Program-made: the position numbers and the translations under genes
Source of the DNA: Flammeovirga sp. SJP92
GTDB lineage: Bacteria; Bacteroidota; Bacteroidia; Cytophagales; Flammeovirgaceae
NCBI RefSeq assembly: GCF_001583495.1
Contig: NZ_LQAQ01000042.1
Location: 62,001-126,000, forward strand
Length of the DNA: 64,000 nt
Direction of reading: 5' to 3'
The notes under the pieces: generated by a model
The model's input: the letters and a program-made list of their open reading frames with translations, nothing else
What the model was told of the DNA's origin: nothing
Databases searched by the model: none
Shown here: one piece after another, positions 54,460-63,507 of the stretch
How positions within the stretch are numbered: the stretch's first letter is position 1
How the letters are laid out: each line of letters begins with the position of its first letter

Positions 54460-55515
54460 ATGGTCACTATTGATAGAACCAAGCCAGTGATGATTACAGG
54501 TGCTACAGGTTATGTGGCAGGACGAATTGTTGAAAGACTATTGAAAAAAGGACTAACGGTACATGCCCCTGTAAGAAATCCTGATAATACAGAAAAACTC
54601 AAATATTTAAATGCTATTGCAGATCAAACAGATGGCGTAATAAAATTCTTTAAGTCAGATTTGCTGACTCCCGGTTCTTATGATGAAGCGATGGAAGGAT
54701 GTGAATTGGTCTATCACACAGCATCTCCCTTTGTAACTTCCGTCAATGATCCTAAAAAAGACTTGGTGGATCCAGCTTTAAAGGGAACTCAAAACGTATT
54801 AAATACTGTCAATAAGACGTATTCTGTGAAGCGTGTGGTGCTTACAAGTAGTTGTGTTGCTATTATTGGTGACGCAAAAGATTTGTTAGAAGTTCCTAAT
54901 CATATCGCAGATGAGAGCATTTGGAATTCTACTTCATCAGTCAATCATCAGCCTTATAATTATTCCAAAACTGTGGCAGAAAAGAAGGCTTGGAAAATGA
55001 ATAAAGAACAAGACCGTTGGGACATGGTGGTCATCAATCCTTCCTTTGTTCTTGGACCAGGTATTAACCCAACAAGTACTTCTGAGAGTTTTAATATTAT
55101 GAAACAATTAGGTGACGGCTCTATGAAGATGGGAGCACCGGGACTTCATATTGGAATTGTTGATGTCAGAGATTTGGCCATCGCTCATTATAATGCTGGT
55201 TTTATGCCTGAGGCAGAGGGCAGACATATCATTTCTAACGATAGCTACACTATTTTACAAATGGCTGATTTTCTGAGAGAAAAATATGGAAAAGCATTCC
55301 CTCTTCCTAAAAAACAGTTGCCAAAATGGTTGGTATGGCTAATTGGGCCAACACAAGGGATACCTCGGAAAATGGTTGCCAAAAATTTCGGCTATAAATG
55401 GTTAGTTGATAATACGAAAAGTAAAGAAAAACTAGGTATGAAATACCGTGATCCTAGTTTAACGCTAAATGACTTTTTTGGACAATTAGTAGATGCAGGT
55501 GTTTTTGCTAAATAA
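54460..55515 (+). CDS. NAD-dependent epimerase / dihydroflavonol reductase-like protein
   Basis: A 351-residue extended short-chain dehydrogenase. Nucleotide motif TGATGYVAGRIVERLLKKG (near 14-32), the DLLTPGSYDEAM and LVYHTASPFV segments, and the catalytic Tyr-x-x-x-Lys in YNYSKTVAEKKAW are present. It resembles dihydroflavonol-4-reductase/cinnamoyl-CoA reductase-like proteins of bacteria, which act on small carbonyl compounds. An extra basic C-terminal helix (PKKQLPKWLVWLIG) may touch the membrane. A single-gene unit with its own terminator. Confidence 0.9.
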   Translation: MVTIDRTKPVMITGATGYVAGRIVERLLKKGLTVHAPVRNPDNTEKLKYLNAIADQTDGVIKFFKSDLLTPGSYDEAMEGCELVYHTASPFVTSVNDPKKDLVDPALKGTQNVLNTVNKTYSVKRVVLTSSCVAIIGDAKDLLEVPNHIADESIWNSTSSVNHQPYNYSKTVAEKKAWKMNKEQDRWDMVVINPSFVLGPGINPTSTSESFNIMKQLGDGSMKMGAPGLHIGIVDVRDLAIAHYNAGFMPEAEGRHIISNDSYTILQMADFLREKYGKAFPLPKKQLPKWLVWLIGPTQGIPRKMVAKNFGYKWLVDNTKSKEKLGMKYRDPSLTLNDFFGQLVDAGVFAK

Positions 55516-55560
55516 GTTTAGTTAGTCTTCTAACACATTGTAAGATACATTAATTAACAA

Positions 55561-55601
55561 AAAATCACACATAACTGATATTCAGTATTGTGTGATTTTT
55601 T
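55561..55601 (+). terminator. Terminator after the epimerase gene
   Basis: AAAATCACACA (55561-55571) pairs with TGTGTGATTTT (55589-55599), with an inner CTGA/TCAG stem, ending in T residues. Confidence 0.75.
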
Positions 55602-55756
55602 ATTGATAAATATTACCAAAATATCACATTTTGGCGTGTTTGTTGTATTTAATAAAGTGCGAATACTTACTTTCATTATTCAATGCAAACTGTGATGATG
55701 AAAGTAACACTGAATACTCAAATCATATATTCTCTCTTCAATCTATTTCATCTTTC

Positions 55757-56344
55757 CTAAATTATTTTGTATTCCTGAATGTTGCTTGGAAAAGCATATC
55801 CAAATAGTTTTGTATAAAATTTAAAGTTGATATCGTACCCAAATACAAAATGTTCCTGCTTTACGGTAGAAATATCAAATTCTTCTCTTTTTATCAATGA
55901 AAAAGGTGTTGGACTGTCGTATGTGGTAACGGCAGATGGAATAAGGAAATTTTTATAGATACCTAACGACGTAATTTGGGCTATTGCTCCAGCAAAACCA
56001 TACCCTACAATCTGAATACTTTCAAAATCATTTATAGCTTCATCAATGTAGCGGTATAGATCGTTTTTAATACTCTGAAAACATTTTAAGTAGCCCAAGT
56101 GAATACCATTATGTTGCTTGAAATCAAGGCGGATCCTAGTCATTGAAACTAAGGAGTTTGTAGGATTGATTTCAATAAATAGAGTATTTTGTATGACATT
56201 GATTTTACAGTTAATGCCTTTCCCGAAGATTAAGTATTCATTTATATTTTTTATCATTGTATCAGCTCTATTGTGGTCATTTGGCGTATGTGTACTTGAT
56301 GGGTATATAATAGTAAGTTGTCTTCTTAGAAAAAGCTCATTCAA
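55757..56344 (-). CDS. Lipase-3-like protein lacking the catalytic serine
   Basis: A 195-residue protein; ATG 56257 (MIKNINEYL) may be the true start, giving 166 residues. The segment IQIVGYGFAGAIAQITSLG aligns with the nucleophile elbow of class 3 lipases (GHSLGGA), but the Ser is Gly. The later VTTYDSPTPF resembles the TFGSPR strand. The upstream flank (NDLYRYIDEAINDF) matches the helix that precedes the elbow. So the fold is probably an alpha/beta-hydrolase without normal activity. It is on the minus strand between plus-strand genes, lies in AT-rich DNA and has no partner, so it could be a recent arrival or a decaying gene. Confidence 0.5.
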   Translation of the reverse strand: MNELFLRRQLTIIYPSSTHTPNDHNRADTMIKNINEYLIFGKGINCKINVIQNTLFIEINPTNSLVSMTRIRLDFKQHNGIHLGYLKCFQSIKNDLYRYIDEAINDFESIQIVGYGFAGAIAQITSLGIYKNFLIPSAVTTYDSPTPFSLIKREEFDISTVKQEHFVFGYDINFKFYTKLFGYAFPSNIQEYKII

Positions 56345-56645
56345 TAGGGTGCACCTTTGCTTTATATGGTCGAATCCTAAAATAACGAAGTTAAAGTTCC
56401 TGCTGAAGAATTATCAAGCACTTACGAAGTATAGGACTTATATAAACTGGAATCGTCAGTGTAATTCTGATTATATAAATCTGGTACTTATTTATTTTAC
56501 AAAGTTATTTTAGGAATGTGTTATCAGCGTAAACTATAGAGCAATCTTTTTTTAAATAATAAGTGAATTTCTATCAAATTTTGTGTTTTGAATAACATTG
56601 AGTTTACTTTGCATTTTTATTGGGTAATTATTGGAAGAAAATAGA

Positions 56646-57335
56646 ATGAAGAATATTAAAGTAGTAGCCTTTGATGCAGATGATACCCTATGGGTCAACG
56701 AACCGTTTTTTAGAGTATTTGAAGAGGACTATTTTAAGTTGATGTCTCCTTACATGGAGCGAGAAGAGTTGAAGGAAAAGTTATTCCATTTGGTCATCAA
56801 AAACCTGCCAATGTATGGTTATGGGACTAGAGGGTTATCTTTATCAATGATTGAAGGAGCTAATTTGTTTTCTGAAGGGAAGGTCAAAGCTACTGAAATT
56901 GCACAAATTTTGGAATTCGGCAAACGAATGCTAAATAATCCAATTGAATTACTTGATGGTGTTATTGATACTTTGGAATATTTGAAAACAAAAGAGTACC
57001 GTTTAGTAGTGGCTACAAAAGGTGATCTTTTAGAACAAGAGAGGAAGATTGAAAAATCAGGCTTAGACAAATATTTTCATCATACAGAAATTGTTTCCGA
57101 AAAGAAAGAGGCTGGATACAACAAATTATTAAAACATTTGGATATTGAACCTGATGAATTTTTAATGTTAGGAAATTCACTGAAATCAGATATTGTTCCT
57201 GTTTTAAATATTGGCTCCCATGCATATCATATCCCATTCCATAGTACTTGGGAACATGAAATGGTAGATCATAAGGTAGAAGGAGAGAAGTTTAAAGAGT
57301 TAAAAAACATCCGAGAAGTGATGAATTATCTTTAA
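56646..57335 (+). CDS. HAD superfamily hydrolase
   Basis: A 229-residue phosphatase-type HAD protein. Motif I is FDADDTLW (Asp10 nucleophile, Asp12), motif II VVATKG, motif III Lys in SEKKEAGYNKLL, and motif IV MLGNSLKSDIVPV. A helical cap (about 20-90) fits the C1 type. The start is ATG 56646; the frame extends five codons further to a TTG. The substrate is unknown; small phosphorylated metabolites are usual. The upstream gap 56345-56645 has no gene I can support. Confidence 0.9.
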   Translation: MKNIKVVAFDADDTLWVNEPFFRVFEEDYFKLMSPYMEREELKEKLFHLVIKNLPMYGYGTRGLSLSMIEGANLFSEGKVKATEIAQILEFGKRMLNNPIELLDGVIDTLEYLKTKEYRLVVATKGDLLEQERKIEKSGLDKYFHHTEIVSEKKEAGYNKLLKHLDIEPDEFLMLGNSLKSDIVPVLNIGSHAYHIPFHSTWEHEMVDHKVEGEKFKELKNIREVMNYL

Positions 57336-57444
57336 TTCACTATCTTAATCAATAAGGAAAGCAATGTAATGCAAGATGGAAGAGGTTTTAATACTTCTTC
57401 TATCTAATTTTCGCAACTTTCCCTCAACTTACACTCAGTCCACT

Positions 57445-57642
57445 ATGATTAGAAAAATACTATTATTCCTTGTCGCCTGTTTTGAAACTTTCTTTATGTT
57501 GTTTTTTATCTGCAGTATGTTTGCAAGTAGTGCCTTTTACTATGCAATAAGAATCATTACATGGCCTTTTCGTTTCTTGCAAAACTTGTATAATAAAATT
57601 ACAGGAAAAAAAGCGAAGTCCATTTACAGATTGGAGCGTTGA
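57445..57642 (+). CDS. Small membrane protein
   Basis: About 65 residues if started at ATG 57445 (the frame is open to ATG 57376). One or two hydrophobic segments (IRKILLFLVACFETFFMLFF and CSMFASSAFYYAIRII) are followed by a basic tail (NKITGKKAKSIYRLER), giving positive-inside topology. No family recognised. It follows the HAD gene by 110 bp on the same strand. Confidence 0.45.
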   Translation: MIRKILLFLVACFETFFMLFFICSMFASSAFYYAIRIITWPFRFLQNLYNKITGKKAKSIYRLER

Positions 57643-57750
57643 AAATGTCTTCAAGTTTATATTGAAGTATGAAGCATTATCAAATTAAAAAGAGGTAAGT
57701 ACTAAGTCAAAAATAAATCATAGTTAATTCTAATTTATTTTTAGTGTTTT

Positions 57751-58197
57751 TTAATCTACCCTTTTTGCCCAAGCCAATGCTTTTCTTAGATCTTGAAAAT
57801 ACAAAGTAGAAAGCTGATCCGATTGGGCTTGACTTTCATCAAAGGTTTGTTCAATTGAGAGGTCTCTGATCAGATCACCGCTCAAACAAAAAGCAATTTT
57901 CTTTATCCCAGAATTCAAGTAACGCGGAATAATTTCCTGATCATGCCATTCTTGAATGTTCAAATTCATCACAAAATGATAGGCTCTTGTATCCACAACA
58001 AATGATTTTACATCATAAGTGGCACCATCAGTTTCGATTAAATTAGCAAACGAGGTGATGTGTTTTTTAAAGGACTGATCATCCATATCCCGACCACTAT
58101 CTTTCCAAATAATTAAATAGGTTTTTTCAATTCTATAAACTGACCAAAAAGTAGTAGTGAGGAGTTCAGTTTTAGAAATTTCTATACTGTTTTCCAT
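57751..58197 (-). CDS. STAS/SpoIIAA-like domain protein
   Basis: A 148-residue cytosolic protein with a SpoIIAA-like alpha/beta layout: TYLIIWKDSGRDMDDQSFKK, a VKSFVVDTRAYHF core strand, the helix LNIQEWHDQEIIPRYLNSGI, KKIAFCLSGD, and the closing YFQDLRKALAWAKR helix. This is a form I have seen in Bacteroidota, of unknown partner. It could serve as a regulatory binding domain. No neighbour on the same strand, so context gives no help. Confidence 0.7.
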   Translation of the reverse strand: MENSIEISKTELLTTTFWSVYRIEKTYLIIWKDSGRDMDDQSFKKHITSFANLIETDGATYDVKSFVVDTRAYHFVMNLNIQEWHDQEIIPRYLNSGIKKIAFCLSGDLIRDLSIEQTFDESQAQSDQLSTLYFQDLRKALAWAKRVD

Positions 58198-58943
58198 AGC
58201 ATTGTAATTTTTATGAATAGACTCAAAAGTCTATCATGGCGTAGTGTTTTTTAGAAAGTACCTCAGCAAAATTGTACCTTTGAATTATTTATGATAATGA
58301 AGAGCTAGTACTTAAAAGTTGATGAGATGAATAAATTCTTAAGTTACATTATAGAGAAATACGTTACTTAAAATCATCAATTTATGGGAGTATTCCAAAT
58401 TTAGTCTATCAATTAACAAGCCTTTTATTGATTATGAAACTGTATTCCATAAACCTTTCAATAACTACTACTTGATATAATTTTTATTCAATTTTCACTT
58501 CAAAAGGGAAATATAGATTTTTAATACCAAAAGAGTAATTATTGTAAAGTTTGCGATAATGTGATATAGGCCTTTAACCTCACAATACAATCCTTTTAGG
58601 TGTTCTTATTGTCTTGGATTTAATCTAAATAGAGTATAAATCTTTTAATGAGGAAATATATTCTGTATTTAGGTCTATTTTCTTTAAAATGTTCATTAAT
58701 ACTATTGCTACTAGATTTTTATTTTCGCATAATTGTAATCGTGTAGGAGCATGTTCAAAATCTACATTCTGGAAGTGAAAAATCTCATTTTTAGGTATTG
58801 AGAGCATGAATTTTCAACAAGAACTTTATTCTTCTGAAGATCAGCTTGATAATCAATTTACTAAAGGGTAATAGTCACTTCTAATCGGAGGTTTTTAACA
58901 AGCTCTTTGAGACATCATTTTTTAATACTTCCTTTTTATTACC
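58198..58943. other. AT-rich intergenic region, no clear gene
   Basis: About 745 bp. The longest frame is 60 codons on the minus strand (58625-58807, MLSIPKNEIFHFQN at the start). It has no support from neighbours or known motifs, so I treat it as a possible remnant. No terminator or repeat stands out. Confidence 0.5.
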
Positions 58944-59333
58944 ATGGCAAGATTTAAGTATATCTCAGAGTTCGAATTCAAAGCACCATTGCACAAGTTG
59001 TATCCCTATTTTATTACGCCGAACCTTTTGAAAGATTGGTTTGCCGATAAAGTGACTGAAAATGCTGAGCAGAAGATCATGTCATTTGTTTGGGGAAATG
59101 AAGAAAAAATTGGGAAAATTGCAGTGAGAAGACAAAATCAACATGTCAAATACGTTTTTGAAAAAGAAGAAGATCAAAAGTCAGCGTATTTGGATTTCAA
59201 ATTTGATTTTAGCGAATTGGCTCAATCCACATTTGTTACTGTAACAGATTATTCGGATATGGATGATATGGATGAATTGAAGGAGCTATGGGAAGAATTC
59301 TTCGGAAGATTACATGAGATAGTGGGCGGTTAA
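58944..59333 (+). CDS. START-like domain protein
   Basis: A 129-residue protein with the Bet v1/START-like layout: FKYISEFEFKAPLHKLYPYF (strand and helix), LLKDWFADKVTENA, a series of long antiparallel strands, and a C-terminal helix ELWEEFFGRLHEIVGG. It resembles the START-2/AHSA1-like proteins of Bacteroidota that bind small hydrophobic ligands or chaperone partners. It is 11 bp upstream of mgtE, opening a run START-mgtE-thiL-yebC on the same strand with gaps of 9-11 bp, so co-transcription is very likely. Confidence 0.8.
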   Translation: MARFKYISEFEFKAPLHKLYPYFITPNLLKDWFADKVTENAEQKIMSFVWGNEEKIGKIAVRRQNQHVKYVFEKEEDQKSAYLDFKFDFSELAQSTFVTVTDYSDMDDMDELKELWEEFFGRLHEIVGG

Positions 59334-59344
59334 AAATAAGTACA

Positions 59345-60691
59345 ATGTCATACGAGTACTCAGCGAAGTATATCAAACAGCTGTCTAGAGCTGTTGAGCA
59401 AAAAGAAGATGCGTATCTTGAAAAGGAATTTGAAGATATGCACGCGGCAGATATCTCTGCTGTTATGGAAGGGCTTTCAGCTGAAGATTGTAAGTACATT
59501 CTTGAATTGTTAGATCCTAATGTAGGGGCTGATGTGATCAGTGACCTTGAGGAAGATATTCGAAAAAACTTTATGGCTCTTTTTGAAGCCGGAGAGTTAT
59601 CAAAATATTTAGATCAGACGGATTCCGATGATGCGGCGGATATTTTAAATGAACTGCCCGTCAAGATGAGGGAAGAGGTGCTAGGCAGTATGCAGAATCA
59701 GGAAAAGGTGCTGTATATTGTGGATCTTTTGCACTATGAGGAAGATTGTGCTGGTGGTCTGATGGCAAAGGAATTGGTGAAGGTAAACATCAATTGGAAC
59801 GTACATCAATGTATTGAGGAAGTTCGCCGTCAGGCTAAGAAGGTAGATAAGGTTTATACTGTTTATGTAGTAGACGATCATGATATTCTATTGGGTAGAA
59901 TCTCTATGAAACGTCTATTGATAGCAGATGAAGAGGATAAAGTAGCGGATCTATATGAGCCTGAAATAGCCAAAGTACATTCTTATCAAGAGGATGAAGA
60001 GGTAGCAGAATTGATGCAACACTATGATTTGGAAGTGATACCAGTTGTCAATGTACAAGGTCGTTTGATTGGTAGAATTACGATTGACGACGTGGTCGAT
60101 GTGATTACGGAACAAGCGGAAAAGGATCAGCAAGCCATGTCAGGTCTTTCGGAAGATATTGAGGAGAGAGATAGTTTGTGGGCAATGGCAAGAGCTCGTT
60201 TGCCTTGGCTGATTGTTGGAATGTCTGGAGGATTATTAGGCGCTAATTTCTTAGGTGGCTTTGAAGACGAATTACGTTTAGTGCCCGCAATGGCCTTCTT
60301 TATTCCATTGATTACTGCAACAGGTGGTAATGTTGGAATTCAATCATCGACTATTGTTGTACAATCATTAGCTAGTGGAGGTTTTCAAGGGTCTGTTTTT
60401 GACCGATACTTTAGAGTGCTGATTGTCGCCATATTAAACGGTTTGACTCTTGCACTTTTAGTATATGCTTTCAATTTTCTTTTTATAGAGCATGCTTTGG
60501 CAGTTGTGGTTTCAGTAGCTTTGTTCAGCGTAATTATGATTGCCTCCTTTATGGGGACTATCACCCCAATAGTGTTGGATAAGTTTGGAATCAATCCCGC
60601 ACTTGCTTCCGGGCCTTTTATTACCACTTGTAATGATTTAATAGGCCTTGGAGTGTACTTTACAGTAGCAAAAATGCTTTTACATAGTTAA
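59345..60691 (+). CDS. mgtE: Magnesium transporter MgtE
   Basis: A 448-residue inner-membrane Mg2+ channel. An N-terminal helical superfamily domain (about 1-130), a pair of CBS domains (about 130-255, with VYTVYVVDDHDILLGRI and EVIPVVNVQGRLIGRI) that sense Mg2+, and a plug helix lead to the five-helix C-terminal pore (about 285-448), which includes TATGGNVGIQSS, the selectivity region, and the last segment PFITTCNDLIGLGVYF. All are standard. It regulates uptake through the cytosolic domains. Confidence 0.95.
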   Translation: MSYEYSAKYIKQLSRAVEQKEDAYLEKEFEDMHAADISAVMEGLSAEDCKYILELLDPNVGADVISDLEEDIRKNFMALFEAGELSKYLDQTDSDDAADILNELPVKMREEVLGSMQNQEKVLYIVDLLHYEEDCAGGLMAKELVKVNINWNVHQCIEEVRRQAKKVDKVYTVYVVDDHDILLGRISMKRLLIADEEDKVADLYEPEIAKVHSYQEDEEVAELMQHYDLEVIPVVNVQGRLIGRITIDDVVDVITEQAEKDQQAMSGLSEDIEERDSLWAMARARLPWLIVGMSGGLLGANFLGGFEDELRLVPAMAFFIPLITATGGNVGIQSSTIVVQSLASGGFQGSVFDRYFRVLIVAILNGLTLALLVYAFNFLFIEHALAVVVSVALFSVIMIASFMGTITPIVLDKFGINPALASGPFITTCNDLIGLGVYFTVAKMLLHS

Positions 60692-60700
60692 ATTTGCAAA

Positions 60701-61735
60701 ATGTCAGAAAATAAAAGAACAGAGATAGGTGAACTAGGAGAGTTTGCTTTAATCGATAAAATAACGGAAGGAGTAGAAATTCATCATAAAACAACTGTAA
60801 AAGGCATTGGTGATGATGCCGCAGTTTTTGATTATGGTGGAGATGAATATACTGTTTTATCAACGGACATTTTATTGGAAGGAATTCATTTCGATTTAAG
60901 TTTTATGCCTTTACAACACTTAGGGTATAAAGCAATTGCTGTCAATGTATCAGATGTTGCAGCAATGAATGCTATTCCAGAACAAGTAACAGTAAGTATT
61001 GCTATCACAAACCGTTTTTCAGTAGAGGCGGTTGATATGATTTACCAAGGGATTAAAGCAGCTTGTAAAAATTACAAAGTAGATTTAGTTGGAGGTGATA
61101 CTACCTCTTCTCGTCAAGGACTTTGTATTTCTGTTACTGCCGTTGGTAGAGTAAAGAAAGATAAAATTGCCTACAGAAGCGGAGCGAAAAAGGGTGATAT
61201 CCTTTGTGTTTCTGGTGATTTAGGTGGAGCATATATGGGACTTCAAGTACTTTTGAGAGAGAAAAAAGTTTTTGAAGCGAATCCTGAAATGCAACCGAAT
61301 TTAGAGAATTATCAATATATAGCAGGTAGACAATTAAGACCTGAGGCTAGAACAGATATTATTCATGAATTTAATGAGTTGGGAATCGTACCAACTTCCA
61401 TGATTGATATTTCTGATGGATTAGCCTCTGAGGTTTTACATATCTGTAAGGATTCAAAAGTTGGAGCTGTGGTTTATGAAGATAAATTGCCAGTAGATCA
61501 CCAAACGTTTGATGTATGTCATGAGTTCAAAATTCCTTCAAAAACACCAGCATTAAATGGTGGAGAAGATTATGAATTATTGTTTACGATCAAGCAGGAA
61601 GATTTCCCTAAGGTAGAAAAACACGCTAGTATATTCTTTATCGGATATATTGATGAAGCAGAGAATGGTGCACGTTTAGTGACGGAAGGACAGCAAACGC
61701 TTCCGCTGACAGCTCAAGGTTGGAAACATTTCTAG
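60701..61735 (+). CDS. thiL: Thiamine-monophosphate kinase
   Basis: A 344-residue enzyme that phosphorylates thiamine monophosphate to thiamine diphosphate with ATP. Key segments: KGIGDDAAVFDYG near the N-terminus, LLEGIHFDLSF, NVSDVAAMNAIP, VDLVGGDTTSS (Mg and ATP binding), DISDGLASEVLHI and LNGGEDYELLFTI. The product, ThDP, is the cofactor of the Rieske-fused ThDP enzyme at 37.8 kb, but the genes are far apart. It lies 9 bp after mgtE. Confidence 0.96.
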   Translation: MSENKRTEIGELGEFALIDKITEGVEIHHKTTVKGIGDDAAVFDYGGDEYTVLSTDILLEGIHFDLSFMPLQHLGYKAIAVNVSDVAAMNAIPEQVTVSIAITNRFSVEAVDMIYQGIKAACKNYKVDLVGGDTTSSRQGLCISVTAVGRVKKDKIAYRSGAKKGDILCVSGDLGGAYMGLQVLLREKKVFEANPEMQPNLENYQYIAGRQLRPEARTDIIHEFNELGIVPTSMIDISDGLASEVLHICKDSKVGAVVYEDKLPVDHQTFDVCHEFKIPSKTPALNGGEDYELLFTIKQEDFPKVEKHASIFFIGYIDEAENGARLVTEGQQTLPLTAQGWKHF

Positions 61736-61744
61736 AAATAATTT

Positions 61745-62488
61745 ATGGCAGGGCATAGTAAATGGGCCAATATAAAGCATAGAAAAGGAGCTCAAGACGC
61801 AAAGAGAAATAAACTTTTCACAAAATTAGGAAGGGAAATTACCGTTGCCGCTAAGGAAAGTGGTATCGATCCCGATATGAACCCTCGTTTACGTTTAGCT
61901 ATTCAGAACGCAAAAGGGGCAAATATGCCTAAGGATACCATCGAACGTGCCATCAAGAAAGTGGCTGGCGGTGAAGATGTAACTTATGAGGAATTAACTT
62001 ATGAAGGTTATTCTCCAGGTGGTATTGCTATCTATGTTGAATGTTCTACTGACAATACAAGGAGAACAGTACAGCAGGTGAAAAGCTACTTTGCAAAATT
62101 GGGTGGATCTCTAGCAAAAAATGGTTCGTTGGAATTTTTGTTTGACCGTAAAGGTGTTTTTGTTGTCAATAAAACAGAAGAACTTGATATTGAAGAGCTT
62201 GAGTTGGAGTTGATTGATGCTGGAGCAGAAGATTTTGAAGTAGAAGAAGAGTTTGTAACTATCTTCTCTCAAATGGAAGATTTTGGTGCAGTAAACAAAA
62301 AGCTAGAAGAGTTGGGTGTTGAAGTATCAAGTGCTAACCTTCAAAGAATTCCTCATGCTACCAAAGAAGTAGATGATGAAACGCTTGAAACTGTGATGAA
62401 ATTGATTGACAGATTGGAAGATGATGACGATGTTCAGAATGTATTCCATGATTTAGAGATCACAGATGCTCAAGCAGAGAAATTGTAA
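61745..62488 (+). CDS. yebC: YebC/PmpR family protein
   Basis: A 247-residue protein with the unmistakable start MAGHSKWANIKHRKGAQDAK, the RLAIQNAKGANMPKDTIERA block, the YEGYSPGGIAI strand and an acidic C-terminus. YebC proteins occur in nearly all bacteria and were first described as transcription regulators; more recent work links family members to translation (relief of ribosome stalling). It is the last gene of the START-mgtE-thiL-yebC run and is followed by a terminator 78 bp on. Confidence 0.96.
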   Translation: MAGHSKWANIKHRKGAQDAKRNKLFTKLGREITVAAKESGIDPDMNPRLRLAIQNAKGANMPKDTIERAIKKVAGGEDVTYEELTYEGYSPGGIAIYVECSTDNTRRTVQQVKSYFAKLGGSLAKNGSLEFLFDRKGVFVVNKTEELDIEELELELIDAGAEDFEVEEEFVTIFSQMEDFGAVNKKLEELGVEVSSANLQRIPHATKEVDDETLETVMKLIDRLEDDDDVQNVFHDLEITDAQAEKL

Positions 62489-62565
62489 TGTTTTTCAAAG
62501 TACTGATTTAGTTCATCTCTTAAACTAGAGAAAATATATTTTTGAGTTTTCCTCAAATTCTAGCG

Positions 62566-62595
62566 AAAGCCCATGACAAATGTTGTGGGCTTTTA
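62566..62595 (+). terminator. Terminator after yebC
   Basis: AAAGCCCA (62566-62573) pairs with TGGGCTTT (62586-62593) with a short T-rich tail. Confidence 0.65.
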
Positions 62596-63507
62596 TCGTT
62601 TTTAGCCTTGCTTAATTAGTGTTTTTTAAAAACAATTATTCTGTCTGAAAGTTATAACACTTGTGCTTACAAGAATTTGTTATTATGGTACATATTGTAG
62701 AAATCATGTAAATGAATAAATAATTATTGTAAGATGTTATAGGGTTCGTTAATTCGTGTATGTAACATTGTGTAATATGTATTATTTGTTCGTTAAAATG
62801 GGTTTTTTAAGGGTTTTAAGTTGCAGATAATGAGATTGATGTACTCTTTTTTGTTGATTGAATCGATTGATAAGTTCAACTTTTATTAAAAAATATTTAG
62901 AAATACTTTAATAATTCAAAAAAAAACAGGATTATTGTAATTACTAGAATTTAGAGAAAATAAAAAATTAAGTTTCAACAGTATAACTAATCTATGTAAT
63001 TTATGATTGGTTTTGATAAATTAACCCACTGTAATTATATACAATAACCAAGGAGTTTTTGGACTTCTACTATTTGAAAGATTTCTATTGACTGCTGAAA
63101 ACATCAATAGGTCTTCATTCTACATTAAGCTTTTGTGAGGAAGCTTTGTTTACTATGTTAATTAACCTATTTCTAAAATATTATGTGATGTATTTCTGTT
63201 TTCAAATTTAAATCAGGTATAAAAGAAGACATGTACATTTGTTCTGTGCAATTGTGTAAATTTCTGTTTATGATTCAACTCAATATTTAATGTTTGTCTT
63301 CTAAAGTACAGTATTCTTTACAACGAATAATCCCATTGAAAAATACTAATTATTATAGTTTCAAAATAAACCTTTAGGAGTGCTTTGAAAGCTTCATAAT
63401 ATACCAGCTATGGTTCTTTCCAACACTCTAACGACCACAAACATCTATCACAAAACTTATAATTTCAAAATGCTAGTTTTGTTTTGATAGTTCTACACTA
63501 AATAAAT
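62596..63507. other. Long AT-rich non-coding region before the LamG-type gene
   Basis: About 910 bp with no open frame worth calling. It is very AT-rich and contains no repeat, tRNA or convincing small RNA that I can recognise. It presumably contains the promoter for the secreted protein gene downstream. Confidence 0.55.

Noticed and set aside
55616-55634. Imperfectly centred palindrome CCAAAAT-N5-ATTTTGG
   Set aside because: Resembles the TGCCA/TGGCA site at first sight, but arm sequence and spacing differ; it is a single AT-rich copy just after a terminator.
58625-58807. 60-residue minus-strand frame in the 58-59 kb gap
   Set aside because: Too short and isolated to support; mentioned in the gap entry as a possible remnant only.
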